A DNA stretch of 64,000 bases from assembly GCF_900129725.1 (NCBI RefSeq), contig NZ_FQWQ01000001.1:1364001-1428000 (forward strand). Reading direction: 5' to 3'. Under the pieces are notes generated by a model. It was given only the letters and a program-made list of their open reading frames with translations, searched no databases and was not told the DNA's origin. Shown one piece after another: positions 33,593 to 42,757 of the stretch; within the stretch, counting starts at the first letter, position 1, and each line of letters starts with the position of its first letter. This DNA comes from Chryseolinea serpens. Lineage in GTDB: Bacteria; Bacteroidota; Bacteroidia; Cytophagales; Cyclobacteriaceae. Position numbers and translations under genes: made by a program.

Positions 33593-36031
33593 TTATTCTT
33601 CTTTCAACACCGTGGCCGGATTGAGCGACGCCGCCCGCAAGGCCAGGTAGCCGACGCAAACCATGGCCAGGATAAGTTCCGCGGCTCCCGCCCAGACGAA
33701 TAGCCAGGGGCTGATGGACACTCTGTACTGGAAGGTATCCAACCACTGCTGCATCGCCCACCACGACAGTGGGGTGGCAATGATCAACGCCACCACCAGC
33801 AGTTTAACATACTGTGTATTCATCATCACATAGATGCTGGTGAGCGAAGCCCCAAAAACTTTGCGAACACCGATCTCCTTCTTGCGCTGCTCGGCCGAGT
33901 AGGCCACCAGCCCCACCAACCCGATGATGGCAATGGTAATGGAAAGGACGGTAAAGACGGAGAACAGGGAACCGAGGCGCTGTTCCTCCTGGTAGCGCAT
34001 TTTCAAGGATTCATCCAGGAAGTTGTATTCAAACGGTGTGGCGTCTGCGATCTGATTCCAGCGCTTTTCAATTTTCGCGATCAACGAGGGCACGTCGGGC
34101 GTGTTAAACCGGATGGCTACCGTGCGAATGTCGCCGAACATCTTGGACTTTATGTTGAAGAACATGAACGGATTGATGGTTTCATAGAGCGACCGGAAAT
34201 GAAAATCCTTTACCACACCAATGATCTCCTGCCGGCCCACATCGTCGCCAACGTAAATGATGTGCTGGCCGATCGCTTGCTCGGGGGTCCAGCCGTATAG
34301 CCTGACGGCGGTCTCGTTCAGGATCACAGCGTTTACGTCCGACGGCCGGTTGGGTTCGAAGCCCCGGCCGGCGACCAGTTGATGTTGGGCTGTGGCCATG
34401 TAGTACTCGTCTATTTTCATATAGGCGATGGGCAGCTTCAGGTCGTTGCCTTCGCGCATAAAAATGTCCTCAAAGGCTTTGCGGAAATCGGCGGAGGCCG
34501 ACACTTCCACGACACCGGGATAGGTGGCGAGCTCGTCGCGGAAAGATTGCAATTGGTTCCCCAGTTTTTCGCCGTTGTTCACGATGAGCATGCTCTCCTG
34601 GTTGAAGCCCAGGCTCGCCGATTGGAAATACTTCAGTTGATCGAACACGACCATGGTAGCCACCATCAACGCAATGGAAATGGTGAACTGGAAAACTACC
34701 AGCACGTTCCGCAGATTGGACGTGCGCAGCCCCGAAATCGTCTTGCCCTTGAGCACCTGTGCCGGACGGAACGATGTGAGATAGAAGGCTGGGTAAAGTC
34801 CTGCCAGGAAGCCGACCACCAACGGCAGCAGGATGATGATGGCAAAGAACAATTTATTATCCCACAGCGTGACGGGGATCTCCAGCCCCGTGAGCGGTTG
34901 AATGACCAGACGGAGCAACTCCATCACACCCAACCCCAGCAACATGGCAACGAACGTGACCAGGATGTTCTCTACCTGAAATTGGGCAATAAGCGAAGCC
35001 CGGTGGAGTCCCAGGGTCTTCTTCACGCCCACTTCTTTTGCCCGGCTGGCGCCACGGGCGGTAGATAGATTTATAAAATTCACGACAGCAATCAAAAGGA
35101 TGAACGCGGCTACAATGCTGAAGACATACACATACTTAATGTCGCCCACGGGGCCCAGGCGGTTGCCGGTGTCCGTAGAATACAGCCGCATCTCGCGCAT
35201 GGGTTGCAGATACACCTCCCACGCACCGCGCTCTTTTATAAATTCATCGAAGTCGATCCCGATCCGCTTAAAGGTTGCCGGTGCGTAGCGCATGGGCAAG
35301 GTCTTCAGGGTTTTGTTCAGTGTGGCAACGTCGGTGCCGGGTTTGAGTTTTACGTAGGTGACCACCTGGGTAAAGATCCAACTCCACTCCATGTCTTTTA
35401 TGATCGCTATGGTCGGCATGGACAGGAGATAGTCAAAATGGAAATGCACGTTGGTGGGTTGCTCTTTGGTCACACCGGTAACCTCCACGGTTTCCCGCTT
35501 GTCGCCGATCTGAATGAGTTTGCCCAGAGCAGGTTCGTCGCCGAACAGTCTCTTGGCTGCTTTGTCGGAAAGCACCACTTTATTTTTTCCTTCCAGGGCG
35601 GTGCGCGGGTCGCCTTCTTTTAATTCAAAAGCAAAAAATGAAAAGAAGGTGGAGTCCGCAGCCAAAACACTTTCTTCGTTGATGGCCACCACGTCGCGAT
35701 TGGGTTTGGTGTAGCGCACGATCTGTCCGCCGGGTGTGTTGATGCGCAGGACGGACTCGATCGCGGGGTATTCCGTGATCAACGCGTTGGCTACCGCCGG
35801 CCCTGTGGACCCCCAAAAGCCTCCCTTGGGATTCCAGATGTTGGTTTGATTGACGCGATACAGGCGATCCACATCGGGATGCATGGTGTCGTACGAAAGT
35901 TGGTGGGTCACATACAGGAACAACACCAGGCTGGTGCCCAGCCCCAGGGCGAGCCCGGCGATCTTGATCAGCGCATAGTAGCGTTCGCGAACAATGCTGC
36001 GGATGGCGGTCTTAAAATAATTCTGGAACAT
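33593..36031 (-). CDS. FtsX/MacB-like ABC transporter permease (1)
   Basis: This is an 812-residue membrane protein with the duplicated FtsX layout of Bacteroidota and Acidobacteriota. A first transmembrane helix (about residues 20-40, IKIAGLALGLGTSLVLFLYV) precedes a MacB-type periplasmic domain (about 45-260). Three helices follow, with NFINLSTARGASRAKEVGVKKTLG (about 300-330). A central helix and second periplasmic domain (about 400-660) are followed by three C-terminal helices with EQRKKEIGVRKVFGAS. No ATPase gene is nearby. It lies 35 bp downstream of its paralogue in one operon. Such proteins are thought to act in mechanotransmission or lipoprotein/peptide export rather than import. Confidence 0.9.
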   Translation of the reverse strand: MFQNYFKTAIRSIVRERYYALIKIAGLALGLGTSLVLFLYVTHQLSYDTMHPDVDRLYRVNQTNIWNPKGGFWGSTGPAVANALITEYPAIESVLRINTPGGQIVRYTKPNRDVVAINEESVLAADSTFFSFFAFELKEGDPRTALEGKNKVVLSDKAAKRLFGDEPALGKLIQIGDKRETVEVTGVTKEQPTNVHFHFDYLLSMPTIAIIKDMEWSWIFTQVVTYVKLKPGTDVATLNKTLKTLPMRYAPATFKRIGIDFDEFIKERGAWEVYLQPMREMRLYSTDTGNRLGPVGDIKYVYVFSIVAAFILLIAVVNFINLSTARGASRAKEVGVKKTLGLHRASLIAQFQVENILVTFVAMLLGLGVMELLRLVIQPLTGLEIPVTLWDNKLFFAIIILLPLVVGFLAGLYPAFYLTSFRPAQVLKGKTISGLRTSNLRNVLVVFQFTISIALMVATMVVFDQLKYFQSASLGFNQESMLIVNNGEKLGNQLQSFRDELATYPGVVEVSASADFRKAFEDIFMREGNDLKLPIAYMKIDEYYMATAQHQLVAGRGFEPNRPSDVNAVILNETAVRLYGWTPEQAIGQHIIYVGDDVGRQEIIGVVKDFHFRSLYETINPFMFFNIKSKMFGDIRTVAIRFNTPDVPSLIAKIEKRWNQIADATPFEYNFLDESLKMRYQEEQRLGSLFSVFTVLSITIAIIGLVGLVAYSAEQRKKEIGVRKVFGASLTSIYVMMNTQYVKLLVVALIIATPLSWWAMQQWLDTFQYRVSISPWLFVWAGAAELILAMVCVGYLALRAASLNPATVLKEE

Positions 36032-36066
36032 ATGATGATGAGGTTAAGGCGTTTGAGATGAAATTT

Positions 36067-38496
36067 TTATTCTGTGCGCAAGGTTTCAGCCGGGTTGGTC
36101 ACCGCTGCCCGCAGCGAGCGATAACTTACCGTCAGCAGGGCGATCGCCAGCGTGGCGCCCACCGCGATGAGAAATGCCGTCCAGCGGATGTCGATGCGGT
36201 AGGCAAAGTTCTCCAGCCACCGGTGCATGGCATACCAGGCCAGCGGTGCCGCCATCACGAAGGCGATCACGATGAGTTTGATGAATTCCTTCGAGAACAG
36301 CATCATGATGCTGGTCACCGATGCGCCCATCACTTTGCGGATGCCGACCTCTTTCAGTTTCTGGTTGGCCATGAACGAGATGAGTCCGTACAGGCCCAGG
36401 CAACCGATAAAGATAGAGATGCCGGCGAAGATCTTGAAGAGGGTGAACGTTCTTTCGTCCTGCCGGTAGAGGGCAGCCAGTTCCTGGTCGAGGAATTCGT
36501 ATTCGAAGAAGTAGTCGGGAAAAACTTCGTTCCAATTCTTTTCGATAAACTTGATGGTCTCCGAAAAATGTTCGGGCGCCACCTTCATGCCCGCCGTGAA
36601 ATAAAATTCAGGCATGCTCATGAGCAATACGGGTTTGATCTTGTCGTGCAGCGACGTCACATGAAAGTCCTCCACCACACCGATCACTTCCGCGCTCGTG
36701 CGCCGTACACCGGTGGTGATGAATTTTCCGATGATGTCTTTCGGATCGTGAAAACCCAAGGTCCGAACCGCGGCCTCGTTGACGATGTATTTGAATTCCG
36801 CTTCGCCTTCCGGCAAACTAAAGTCAGCACGTTTCTCTTCGGCTTCCGTGAACCAGCGTCCGGCCACCAGCTTGAGGCCATAGGTGTCGCGGTAGTGTAT
36901 ATCGACAGGCTTTAGGCCTACGTCGTAGCGTTCGCCCGTGCCTTTCTCCGTCAGGTAGAATCCCGTGTTGAAATTATTGTTGGAGGTCGGTGCGCCCAGG
37001 GAATAGGATAGATATTGAATGTTGGGGTTGGCCTCCAGGCGTGCCCGCAAGGCCAGCTTGTTCTGCGCGGTGATCTCCGGGATGGGAATGGTGATGATCG
37101 CCTCCTTGTTGAAGCCCAGTGGCTTGCTGTTAAAATATTCCATCTGGTCGGCCACGATGAGTGTGCCGATGATGAGCACCTGCGCGATCATGAACTGGAA
37201 CACCACCAGCACCTTCCGCACGGTGGCGCCGGAACTGCCCTGGGCCGAGATCTTATTTTTCAGAACGGCCGCCGGATTGAACCCCGACAGGATCACCGCC
37301 GGATAAAATCCTGAGAACAGCGTGGCCGTCACCATTAACCCCAGCAAGAACAACACCAGCATGGGGTTCGAAAGAATGTTCAGCTCCAACGACTTGGTGA
37401 GAAACCGGTTGATCCACGGCAACAGCCACTCCGTTGCACAAAGAGAGATGAGCACGGCACACAAGGTGATCAGGAACGTCTCACCCAAAAAATACAAGGT
37501 GAGCTGACCGCGCTTGGCACCGAGCGTTTTGCGAATGCCGATCTCCTTGGATTTTTTTATCGCCAGCGCCGTGGCCAGGTTGATGAAGTTGATGCAGGCA
37601 ATGGCCAAGATGAACAATCCCAGGATGCCCAGCACCACCAGGTCCGTATATTCGGCATTGGAGAACGTCCCGGGGTTTTTGGTATATTTTTTACTAAAGT
37701 GAATGTCTTGCAAGGCCTGGAGCGAATACGTCTGTTTGATCGATTGGTCCTCCCCCGCCATATATTTTTTCACAAATGCAGCGAAGCGAGGGGTCAGCGA
37801 AGCGGGGTCGATCGTTGATGGCAGAACGATATAGGTAAAACCCGAAGCCGTCATTCCCCACTCATCCAGTGGCAGGCCGCCCAGAAAATCCTCCGTGAGG
37901 GAAGGCATGGAAACGACCATGGTAAATTGAATGTGTGACGTGGCGGGAGGATCGGCCACAATGCCGGCTACGTCCAGTTGCACTTTGTTGCCGATCTTGA
38001 TGGTGGTCACGCCTTCCTGCTTCAACAGCTTCTTGGCCAGCGACTCGGTGAGAAACACTTTTCCGGGCTGACCTAATTCAGCTTTGGGATTTCCGGAGAT
38101 CACCTTGAAACTAAACACCTCGAAAAACAAGGAGTCGGCAAAAAGGATATTCTCCACGATCTGCTTGTCATCGCCCACCCGCACGAGGACCTCGTCCTGG
38201 TAGTGCATTTGGGTGACCAGCGGTATCTCCGGGAAATCATTGCGGAAAGCTTGCGCCAGTGGGTAAGGCGTAGCGGCTTCCGACTGGATGCCTGATGCGC
38301 TTTCTGCATCCTGGACAATCCGGTAAAGGCTGTTGTAGTGCGCCTGAAATTTATCGAAACTCAGATCATAGGTGATCATCAAAAAGATCACGATGCACGA
38401 GGTGAGGCCGATGCTCAACCCCAGCACGTTGATGAGGGTGTAGTTCTTGTTCCGGAGGAAATTTCGAAGGGCGATGATCAGATAGTTTTTTATCAT
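36067..38496 (-). CDS. FtsX/MacB-like ABC transporter permease (2)
   Basis: This is an 809-residue paralogue of the downstream permease with the same domain order. It has an N-terminal helix (LINVLGLSIGLTSCIVIFLMI) and a MacB-like domain with an AKKLL/VGD-type core. A middle helix bundle has INFINLATALAIKKSKEIGIRKTLGAKRGQL, and a second periplasmic domain follows. The C-terminal bundle has QKLKEVGIRKVMGASVTSI. It is the first gene of the operon and faces the NtrC-type regulator across 233 bp that contain a TGTATC-N6-GATACA dyad. The ATPase must be encoded elsewhere. Confidence 0.9.
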   Translation of the reverse strand: MIKNYLIIALRNFLRNKNYTLINVLGLSIGLTSCIVIFLMITYDLSFDKFQAHYNSLYRIVQDAESASGIQSEAATPYPLAQAFRNDFPEIPLVTQMHYQDEVLVRVGDDKQIVENILFADSLFFEVFSFKVISGNPKAELGQPGKVFLTESLAKKLLKQEGVTTIKIGNKVQLDVAGIVADPPATSHIQFTMVVSMPSLTEDFLGGLPLDEWGMTASGFTYIVLPSTIDPASLTPRFAAFVKKYMAGEDQSIKQTYSLQALQDIHFSKKYTKNPGTFSNAEYTDLVVLGILGLFILAIACINFINLATALAIKKSKEIGIRKTLGAKRGQLTLYFLGETFLITLCAVLISLCATEWLLPWINRFLTKSLELNILSNPMLVLFLLGLMVTATLFSGFYPAVILSGFNPAAVLKNKISAQGSSGATVRKVLVVFQFMIAQVLIIGTLIVADQMEYFNSKPLGFNKEAIITIPIPEITAQNKLALRARLEANPNIQYLSYSLGAPTSNNNFNTGFYLTEKGTGERYDVGLKPVDIHYRDTYGLKLVAGRWFTEAEEKRADFSLPEGEAEFKYIVNEAAVRTLGFHDPKDIIGKFITTGVRRTSAEVIGVVEDFHVTSLHDKIKPVLLMSMPEFYFTAGMKVAPEHFSETIKFIEKNWNEVFPDYFFEYEFLDQELAALYRQDERTFTLFKIFAGISIFIGCLGLYGLISFMANQKLKEVGIRKVMGASVTSIMMLFSKEFIKLIVIAFVMAAPLAWYAMHRWLENFAYRIDIRWTAFLIAVGATLAIALLTVSYRSLRAAVTNPAETLRTE

Positions 38497-38589
38497 AATG
38501 CGTCACCCATTACTAAAGTTGTGCCATTGTTGCAATACATTAATAATCAAACATTTACATAAACACTATCCGATTTCAAGCCGACAACC

Positions 38590-38630
38590 TGTATCAAAAA
38601 CGATACAAAGAAACGTTTGAATATGATACA
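38590..38630. promoter_or_regulatory. GATACA dyad and extra half-site, candidate regulator binding sites
   Basis: TGTATC (38590-38595) and GATACA (38602-38607) form a perfect inverted repeat with a 6-bp spacer. A further GATACA lies at 38625-38630. They sit about 95-135 bp upstream of the permease start and about 100-140 bp before the NtrC-type regulator. This is a suitable distance for an enhancer of a sigma-54 activator. No convincing -24/-12 promoter was found on either side. Confidence 0.45.
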
Positions 38631-38729
38631 ATTCCAGTAGCTTTATAAACAAAAAACAACGGAATAGATGGTTTGGGCTGGCGATTACACGCAGGGCCGG
38701 CCATCCTAAACCCGACTTTTATTGACCTG

Positions 38730-40100
38730 ATGAACGCTGCAAAGATATTGATCGTAGACGATGACCGCGACGTGCTGGAAACCGCCCGCATGTTTTTGAA
38801 ACAGGAATTTTCGCTGGTGCAGATCGAAGAAGACCCCGCAAAAATTCCTTCCCTCATGAAAAACCAGGACTTCGACGTGATCCTGCTCGACATGAATTTC
38901 AAAAAAGGGGTGAACGACGGAGAAGAAGGATTTCACTGGCTTGACCAGATCCTGAAAGCCGATCCGCAAGCCGTGGTCATTCTCATCACCGCCTATGGCG
39001 AAGTGGACCTGGCGGTGAAAGCCATGAAAAATGGCGCCGTGGATTTTGTGTTGAAGCCGTGGAAGAATCAAAAACTCCTGGGCACGCTCCTCTCGGCGCT
39101 GCAACTCCGGCAGTCGCGCAAGGAAGTGGAGAAACTGAAATCGGCGCAAGAGAAATTGAGCGACGATATAGATCATGCCTATGTGGATTTCATTGGCGAC
39201 TCCCCCGCCATTGGGCGTGTGCGCGAGATGATCGACCGCGTGGCCGGCACTGACGCTGATGTGTTGATATTGGGCGAAAACGGCACGGGAAAAGAATTGG
39301 TGGCCCGCGCCATTCATCGGCGGTCGGCTCGCAGAGACCAGGTGTTTATCAGCGTGGACCTCGGCGCCATTACAGAGACGCTATTCGAAAGTGAATTGTT
39401 CGGCTATGTCAAGGGTGCCTTCACCGATGCCAAGCAGGACAAGCCCGGTCGTTTTGAGATCGCCTCCGGCGGCACTATTTTTTTGGACGAGATCGGCAAT
39501 CTGTCCCTGCCCCTGCAGGCCAAGCTGCTCACGGTGCTCCAGCACCGCAAAGTACAACGTGTGGGCTCCGGGAAGGAAACCCCGGTGGATTTCCGGTTGC
39601 TTTGCGCCACCAACATGCCCTTGCACGAAATGGTGTATGAAAAGAAATTCCGCCAGGACCTCCTCTACCGCATCAACACCGTCGAAGTGCGCGTGCCTCC
39701 GCTCCGCGAACGGTCGGAAGACATACCCTCGCTACTGGACCATTTTCTGCAGCGCTATGGACAAAAGTACAAGCGCCCCGACATCAAAGTGGACAAGGCC
39801 GTACTCGCCAAATTGAAAAAGTATCATTGGCCGGGCAACATCCGCGAGCTGCAACACGCTGTGGAGCGCGCCGTGATCCTGAACGAAGAGAAAGTGATCC
39901 ACTCGGCCGAGTTGCTCATTAACAACGCCGGCTATTCGCCCAAAAAAGATCACCTGCCCCTGACGTTGGATGAAATGGAAAAACAATTCATCCAGCAATC
40001 GCTGCAGGACCACGACGGCCATGTGAGCAACACCGCGAAAACGCTGGGCATGACGCGCACTGCCTTATACCGCAGGATGAAAAAACACGGCATCCAATGA
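38730..40100 (+). CDS. Sigma-54-dependent NtrC-family response regulator
   Basis: This is a 456-residue regulator. The receiver domain (1-125) has IVDDDRD, phosphoacceptor Asp in VILLDMNF near residue 54, and Lys in VLKPWKN. The AAA+ domain (about 150-385) has Walker A GENGTGKE and the sigma-54-contacting loop GYVKGAFTDA, then Walker B GGTIFLDEIGN and the arginine region RQDLLYRINTVEVRVPPLRER. The C-terminal Fis-type helix-turn-helix is NTAKTLGMTRTALYRRMKKHG. The ATG at 38730 gives the normal start before the receiver. It overlaps the kinase gene by ATGA. Divergence from the permeases suggests it controls them. Confidence 0.95.
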   Translation: MNAAKILIVDDDRDVLETARMFLKQEFSLVQIEEDPAKIPSLMKNQDFDVILLDMNFKKGVNDGEEGFHWLDQILKADPQAVVILITAYGEVDLAVKAMKNGAVDFVLKPWKNQKLLGTLLSALQLRQSRKEVEKLKSAQEKLSDDIDHAYVDFIGDSPAIGRVREMIDRVAGTDADVLILGENGTGKELVARAIHRRSARRDQVFISVDLGAITETLFESELFGYVKGAFTDAKQDKPGRFEIASGGTIFLDEIGNLSLPLQAKLLTVLQHRKVQRVGSGKETPVDFRLLCATNMPLHEMVYEKKFRQDLLYRINTVEVRVPPLRERSEDIPSLLDHFLQRYGQKYKRPDIKVDKAVLAKLKKYHWPGNIRELQHAVERAVILNEEKVIHSAELLINNAGYSPKKDHLPLTLDEMEKQFIQQSLQDHDGHVSNTAKTLGMTRTALYRRMKKHGIQ

Positions 40101-41458
40101 TCTATAAGCGCTTTACGTTCCTCATCATTCTTCGCATCGCACTGCTGATGGGCAACGTGCTTTTGTTGTCCTGGATCTTTGGCGATTCGCGGTTGTTCTT
40201 CAACCAGATCATCCTGTTCCTGTTGCTGGTGGGGCAAGTCGCGGAGCTGATCCGCTATGTGAATCATACCAACCGTGAGTTGTCGCGTTTCTTCCTGGCC
40301 ATCAAGCACGCCGATTTCTCGGTCACCTTCAAGCAGGGTCCGCTGGGGGGGTCGTTCCGGGAACTGCAGCAGAGCATGGCGGAGATCGTCGATGCCTACA
40401 AACAGGTGAAGATCGAGAAAGAAGCGCAGTATCACTTCCTGCAATTGCTGGTGGCCCAGCTGAAGGTGGGCATCATCTCGCTGGAGCACGACGAGGTGAC
40501 GCTCGTCAATCCCACGGCAGAACGCCTGCTGGGGTTGAGCGGACTCAAGCATTGGAAGGCCATCGGCATGCTTCACCCCAAACTGATCAACGACATAGAA
40601 TCCCTGGGCGACGCGGGAAGGAAACTGGTGGAGGTGCGCACGGCGGCAGAGAACAAATTGCTGGCCGTGGATGTGAGCACGCTGGTGATCCTCAACACGC
40701 CGATGAAACTCATCACGCTACAGGATATCAATTCAGAGATCGAACAGAAGGAGATCGAGGCGTGGCACAAGCTGATCCGCATCCTTACCCACGAGATCAT
40801 GAACTCCGTCACCCCCATCGCCTCGCTCACCGAAACCATGCAAAGCCTGCTGACGGACAGGAACGGCCAGCCAAAACCCGCCGACCACATCACCCCGGAA
40901 ACGCTGGACGACATCCTGTTCTCGCTCGCCACCATTCACAAACGCAGCGATGGGTTGCTCGACTTTGTGGAAAACTACCGCCAGCTCACGCGCGTACCCA
41001 AACCGGTGATGGCCACCGTGAGTGTTAGTGAATTTCTGCAAACCATCGAAAAACTGATGAAGCCCAATCTTGTCCGCCAGGACATCGGGCTTAGCCTTTC
41101 CGTTGTGCCTGAAACGCTGCAAGCTTCGTTCGACGCCACCTTGCTGGAACAGGTGTTTATCAACCTGGTGACCAACAGTACGCACGCGCTGGAGAACCGT
41201 CCGTCCAAACGCATCGACCTGCGTGCCTTCCGCGTCGACAACCACCTGCGGCTGGAAGTGGCCGACAACGGCAAGGGCATTCCCGAAAAGGAACTGCAGG
41301 AGATCTTTGTGCCCTTTTTCTCCACCAAAAAAGAAGGCAGCGGTATCGGTCTGAGCCTCTCCAAACAGATCGTGAGCCTGCACGGCGGCACCCTGAAAGT
41401 GGCCTCCACGCCCGGGGAAGGAACAACGTTCTACATCCTGCTTCCTATGAAGCTTTGA
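40097..41458 (+). CDS. Membrane sensor histidine kinase, NtrB-like
   Basis: This is a 453-residue kinase. Two N-terminal transmembrane helices (about residues 6-28 and 33-53) are joined by a very short loop, so there is almost no periplasmic sensor. A HAMP-like linker and a PAS-like region (about 120-215, LKVGIISLEHDEVTLVNPTAERLLGL) follow. The HisKA block is LIRILTHEIMNSVTPIASL with His near residue 233. HATPase motifs are NLVTNSTHAL, DNGKGIPEKELQEIFVPFFS and GSGIGLSLSKQIV. It is coupled by a 4-bp overlap with the NtrC-type regulator, its cognate partner. The stimulus is probably within the membrane or cytoplasm. Confidence 0.93.
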   Translation: MIYKRFTFLIILRIALLMGNVLLLSWIFGDSRLFFNQIILFLLLVGQVAELIRYVNHTNRELSRFFLAIKHADFSVTFKQGPLGGSFRELQQSMAEIVDAYKQVKIEKEAQYHFLQLLVAQLKVGIISLEHDEVTLVNPTAERLLGLSGLKHWKAIGMLHPKLINDIESLGDAGRKLVEVRTAAENKLLAVDVSTLVILNTPMKLITLQDINSEIEQKEIEAWHKLIRILTHEIMNSVTPIASLTETMQSLLTDRNGQPKPADHITPETLDDILFSLATIHKRSDGLLDFVENYRQLTRVPKPVMATVSVSEFLQTIEKLMKPNLVRQDIGLSLSVVPETLQASFDATLLEQVFINLVTNSTHALENRPSKRIDLRAFRVDNHLRLEVADNGKGIPEKELQEIFVPFFSTKKEGSGIGLSLSKQIVSLHGGTLKVASTPGEGTTFYILLPMKL

Positions 41459-41568
41459 CCAAATGTTGCGGCGCTCCGCTGGAAACACAGGGCAAACGCA
41501 TCACCCGCATTTTCTCCTCCAGGTTCGCGATTTTTTCCTGTGGTATAAAATCTTCGTACTCTGCTTGT

Positions 41569-41595
41569 TAAACGTTTACCCAAGTGATAACTTGG
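41569..41595. promoter_or_regulatory. Two adjacent palindromes upstream of the aldo/keto reductase
   Basis: TAAACGTTTA (41569-41578) is a perfect palindrome with central CG, the style of LacI-family operators. One base later CCAAGT-GATA-ACTTGG (41580-41595) is a perfect 6-bp inverted repeat. Both lie about 110-135 bp before the reductase start. Confidence 0.45.
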
Positions 41596-41703
41596 TCATG
41601 TATTATCTCCGTCATGCCTTAAGAGAGCCCTAAGTTCATGACTTACCGGAACATTTCTTCCCAACCCTCTTGCCTGCGTTGCCGCTGACGGGACCATCAG
41701 CAA

Positions 41704-42633
41704 GTGAACAAAACGAATACGCCTATGGACCGGAGAACTTGGCTTCAACATCTTTCTGCTTTAGGTTTGCTGTCGCTATCGTCGGGATGGAAACTTATGG
41801 ATGATGAGACGCTCTTAAAGCGCCCTATCCTCAGCGCTTCCGAATGGCTGCCGGCCGTGGGGCTGGGCACCTGGCAAACGTTTGATGTGGGCAGCAATGC
41901 CGCAGAGCGCGACCCGCTCAAAGCCGTACTAAAAACGCTGGTGGAGAAGGGTGGCAGCGTGGTGGACAGTTCACCGATGTACGGGGAGTCGGAAAAAGTG
42001 GTGGGCGACCTCTGTGAGGAACTCAGCATCAACAGCAAACTTTTCATTGCCACCAAAGTGTGGACCACCGGCGAACAGGAGGGCATTGCCCAGATGAACC
42101 GGTCGTTCGCCCTGCTGCAGCGCAAAACCATCGACCTGATGCAGATCCACAACCTGGTGGACTGGCAAACGCATTTGAGGACGTTGCGGGGCTGGAAAGA
42201 ACAGGGTAAGGTGCGTTACATTGGCATCACGCACTATACCGAGAGCGCCTACAATGCCATGGAGCAGATCATGCTGCGCGAGCCGTTGGATTTTATCCAG
42301 ATCAACTATTCGCTGCTGAGCCTGAAGGCACAGGAACGCCTGTTTCCGTTGGCACAGGAAAAAAAGATCAGTGTGCTCGTGAATCAGCCCTTCGAAGAGG
42401 GCGCGTTGTTTCACCGGGTGAAAGGAAAGGTGCCGCCGGAGTGGGCCGAAGAGTTCAATTGCCACAGCTGGGGCCAGTTCTTTTTAAAATTCATCCTCTC
42501 CCATCCTGCCGTAACCTGCGTGATCCCCGGCACCTCCAAACCCCAGCACATGCTGGACAACCTGAGCGCTGGTTTAGGTCGGTTGCCTTCCGAAAAACAG
42601 CGGGAAGAAATGGTGAAATTTATCAACACCTGA
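41704..42633 (+). CDS. Aldo/keto reductase with Tat-like signal
   Basis: This is a 309-residue oxidoreductase. The N-terminus (MDRRTWLQHLSALGLLSLSSG) resembles a twin-arginine signal, so periplasmic location is possible. GTG at 41704 or ATG at 41725 could be the start. The AKR barrel follows, with catalytic Asp and Tyr in VVDSSPMYGE (about residues 92-99), Lys in IATKVW (about 120) and His in LMQIHNLVDW (about 142). NADPH-binding elements near the C-terminus include CVIPGTSKPQHMLDNL. The substrate is unknown. It precedes the SusC/SusD locus by 124 bp in the same direction. A promoter-like sequence before susC suggests separate transcription. Confidence 0.88.
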   Translation: MNKTNTPMDRRTWLQHLSALGLLSLSSGWKLMDDETLLKRPILSASEWLPAVGLGTWQTFDVGSNAAERDPLKAVLKTLVEKGGSVVDSSPMYGESEKVVGDLCEELSINSKLFIATKVWTTGEQEGIAQMNRSFALLQRKTIDLMQIHNLVDWQTHLRTLRGWKEQGKVRYIGITHYTESAYNAMEQIMLREPLDFIQINYSLLSLKAQERLFPLAQEKKISVLVNQPFEEGALFHRVKGKVPPEWAEEFNCHSWGQFFLKFILSHPAVTCVIPGTSKPQHMLDNLSAGLGRLPSEKQREEMVKFINT

Positions 42634-42702
42634 AATTTACTCTCCGATTTGCGGGATTTGATCTGCAAATATTTACCACGCAGCTTCTTTCGCCAGCCGT
42701 TC

Positions 42703-42733
42703 CTTGTTCTTTAGGCTTAAATATCTAATTTTA
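42703..42733 (+). promoter_or_regulatory. Candidate promoter of the SusC/SusD operon
   Basis: CTTG (42703-42706) and TAATTTTA (42726-42733) are separated by 19 bases, each with one mismatch to the TTTG / TAnnTTTG consensus. The SusC ATG is 25 bp downstream. Confidence 0.4.
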
Positions 42734-42757
42734 GAACACCTGTACTAACCTTTCTCT

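Noticed and set aside
38511-38526. Possible sigma-54 promoter (TGGCAC on the minus strand) before the first permease
   Set aside because: The -24 part is perfect, but the -12 part reads TAGT rather than TTGC, and the start site would be only about 4 bases from the ATG.
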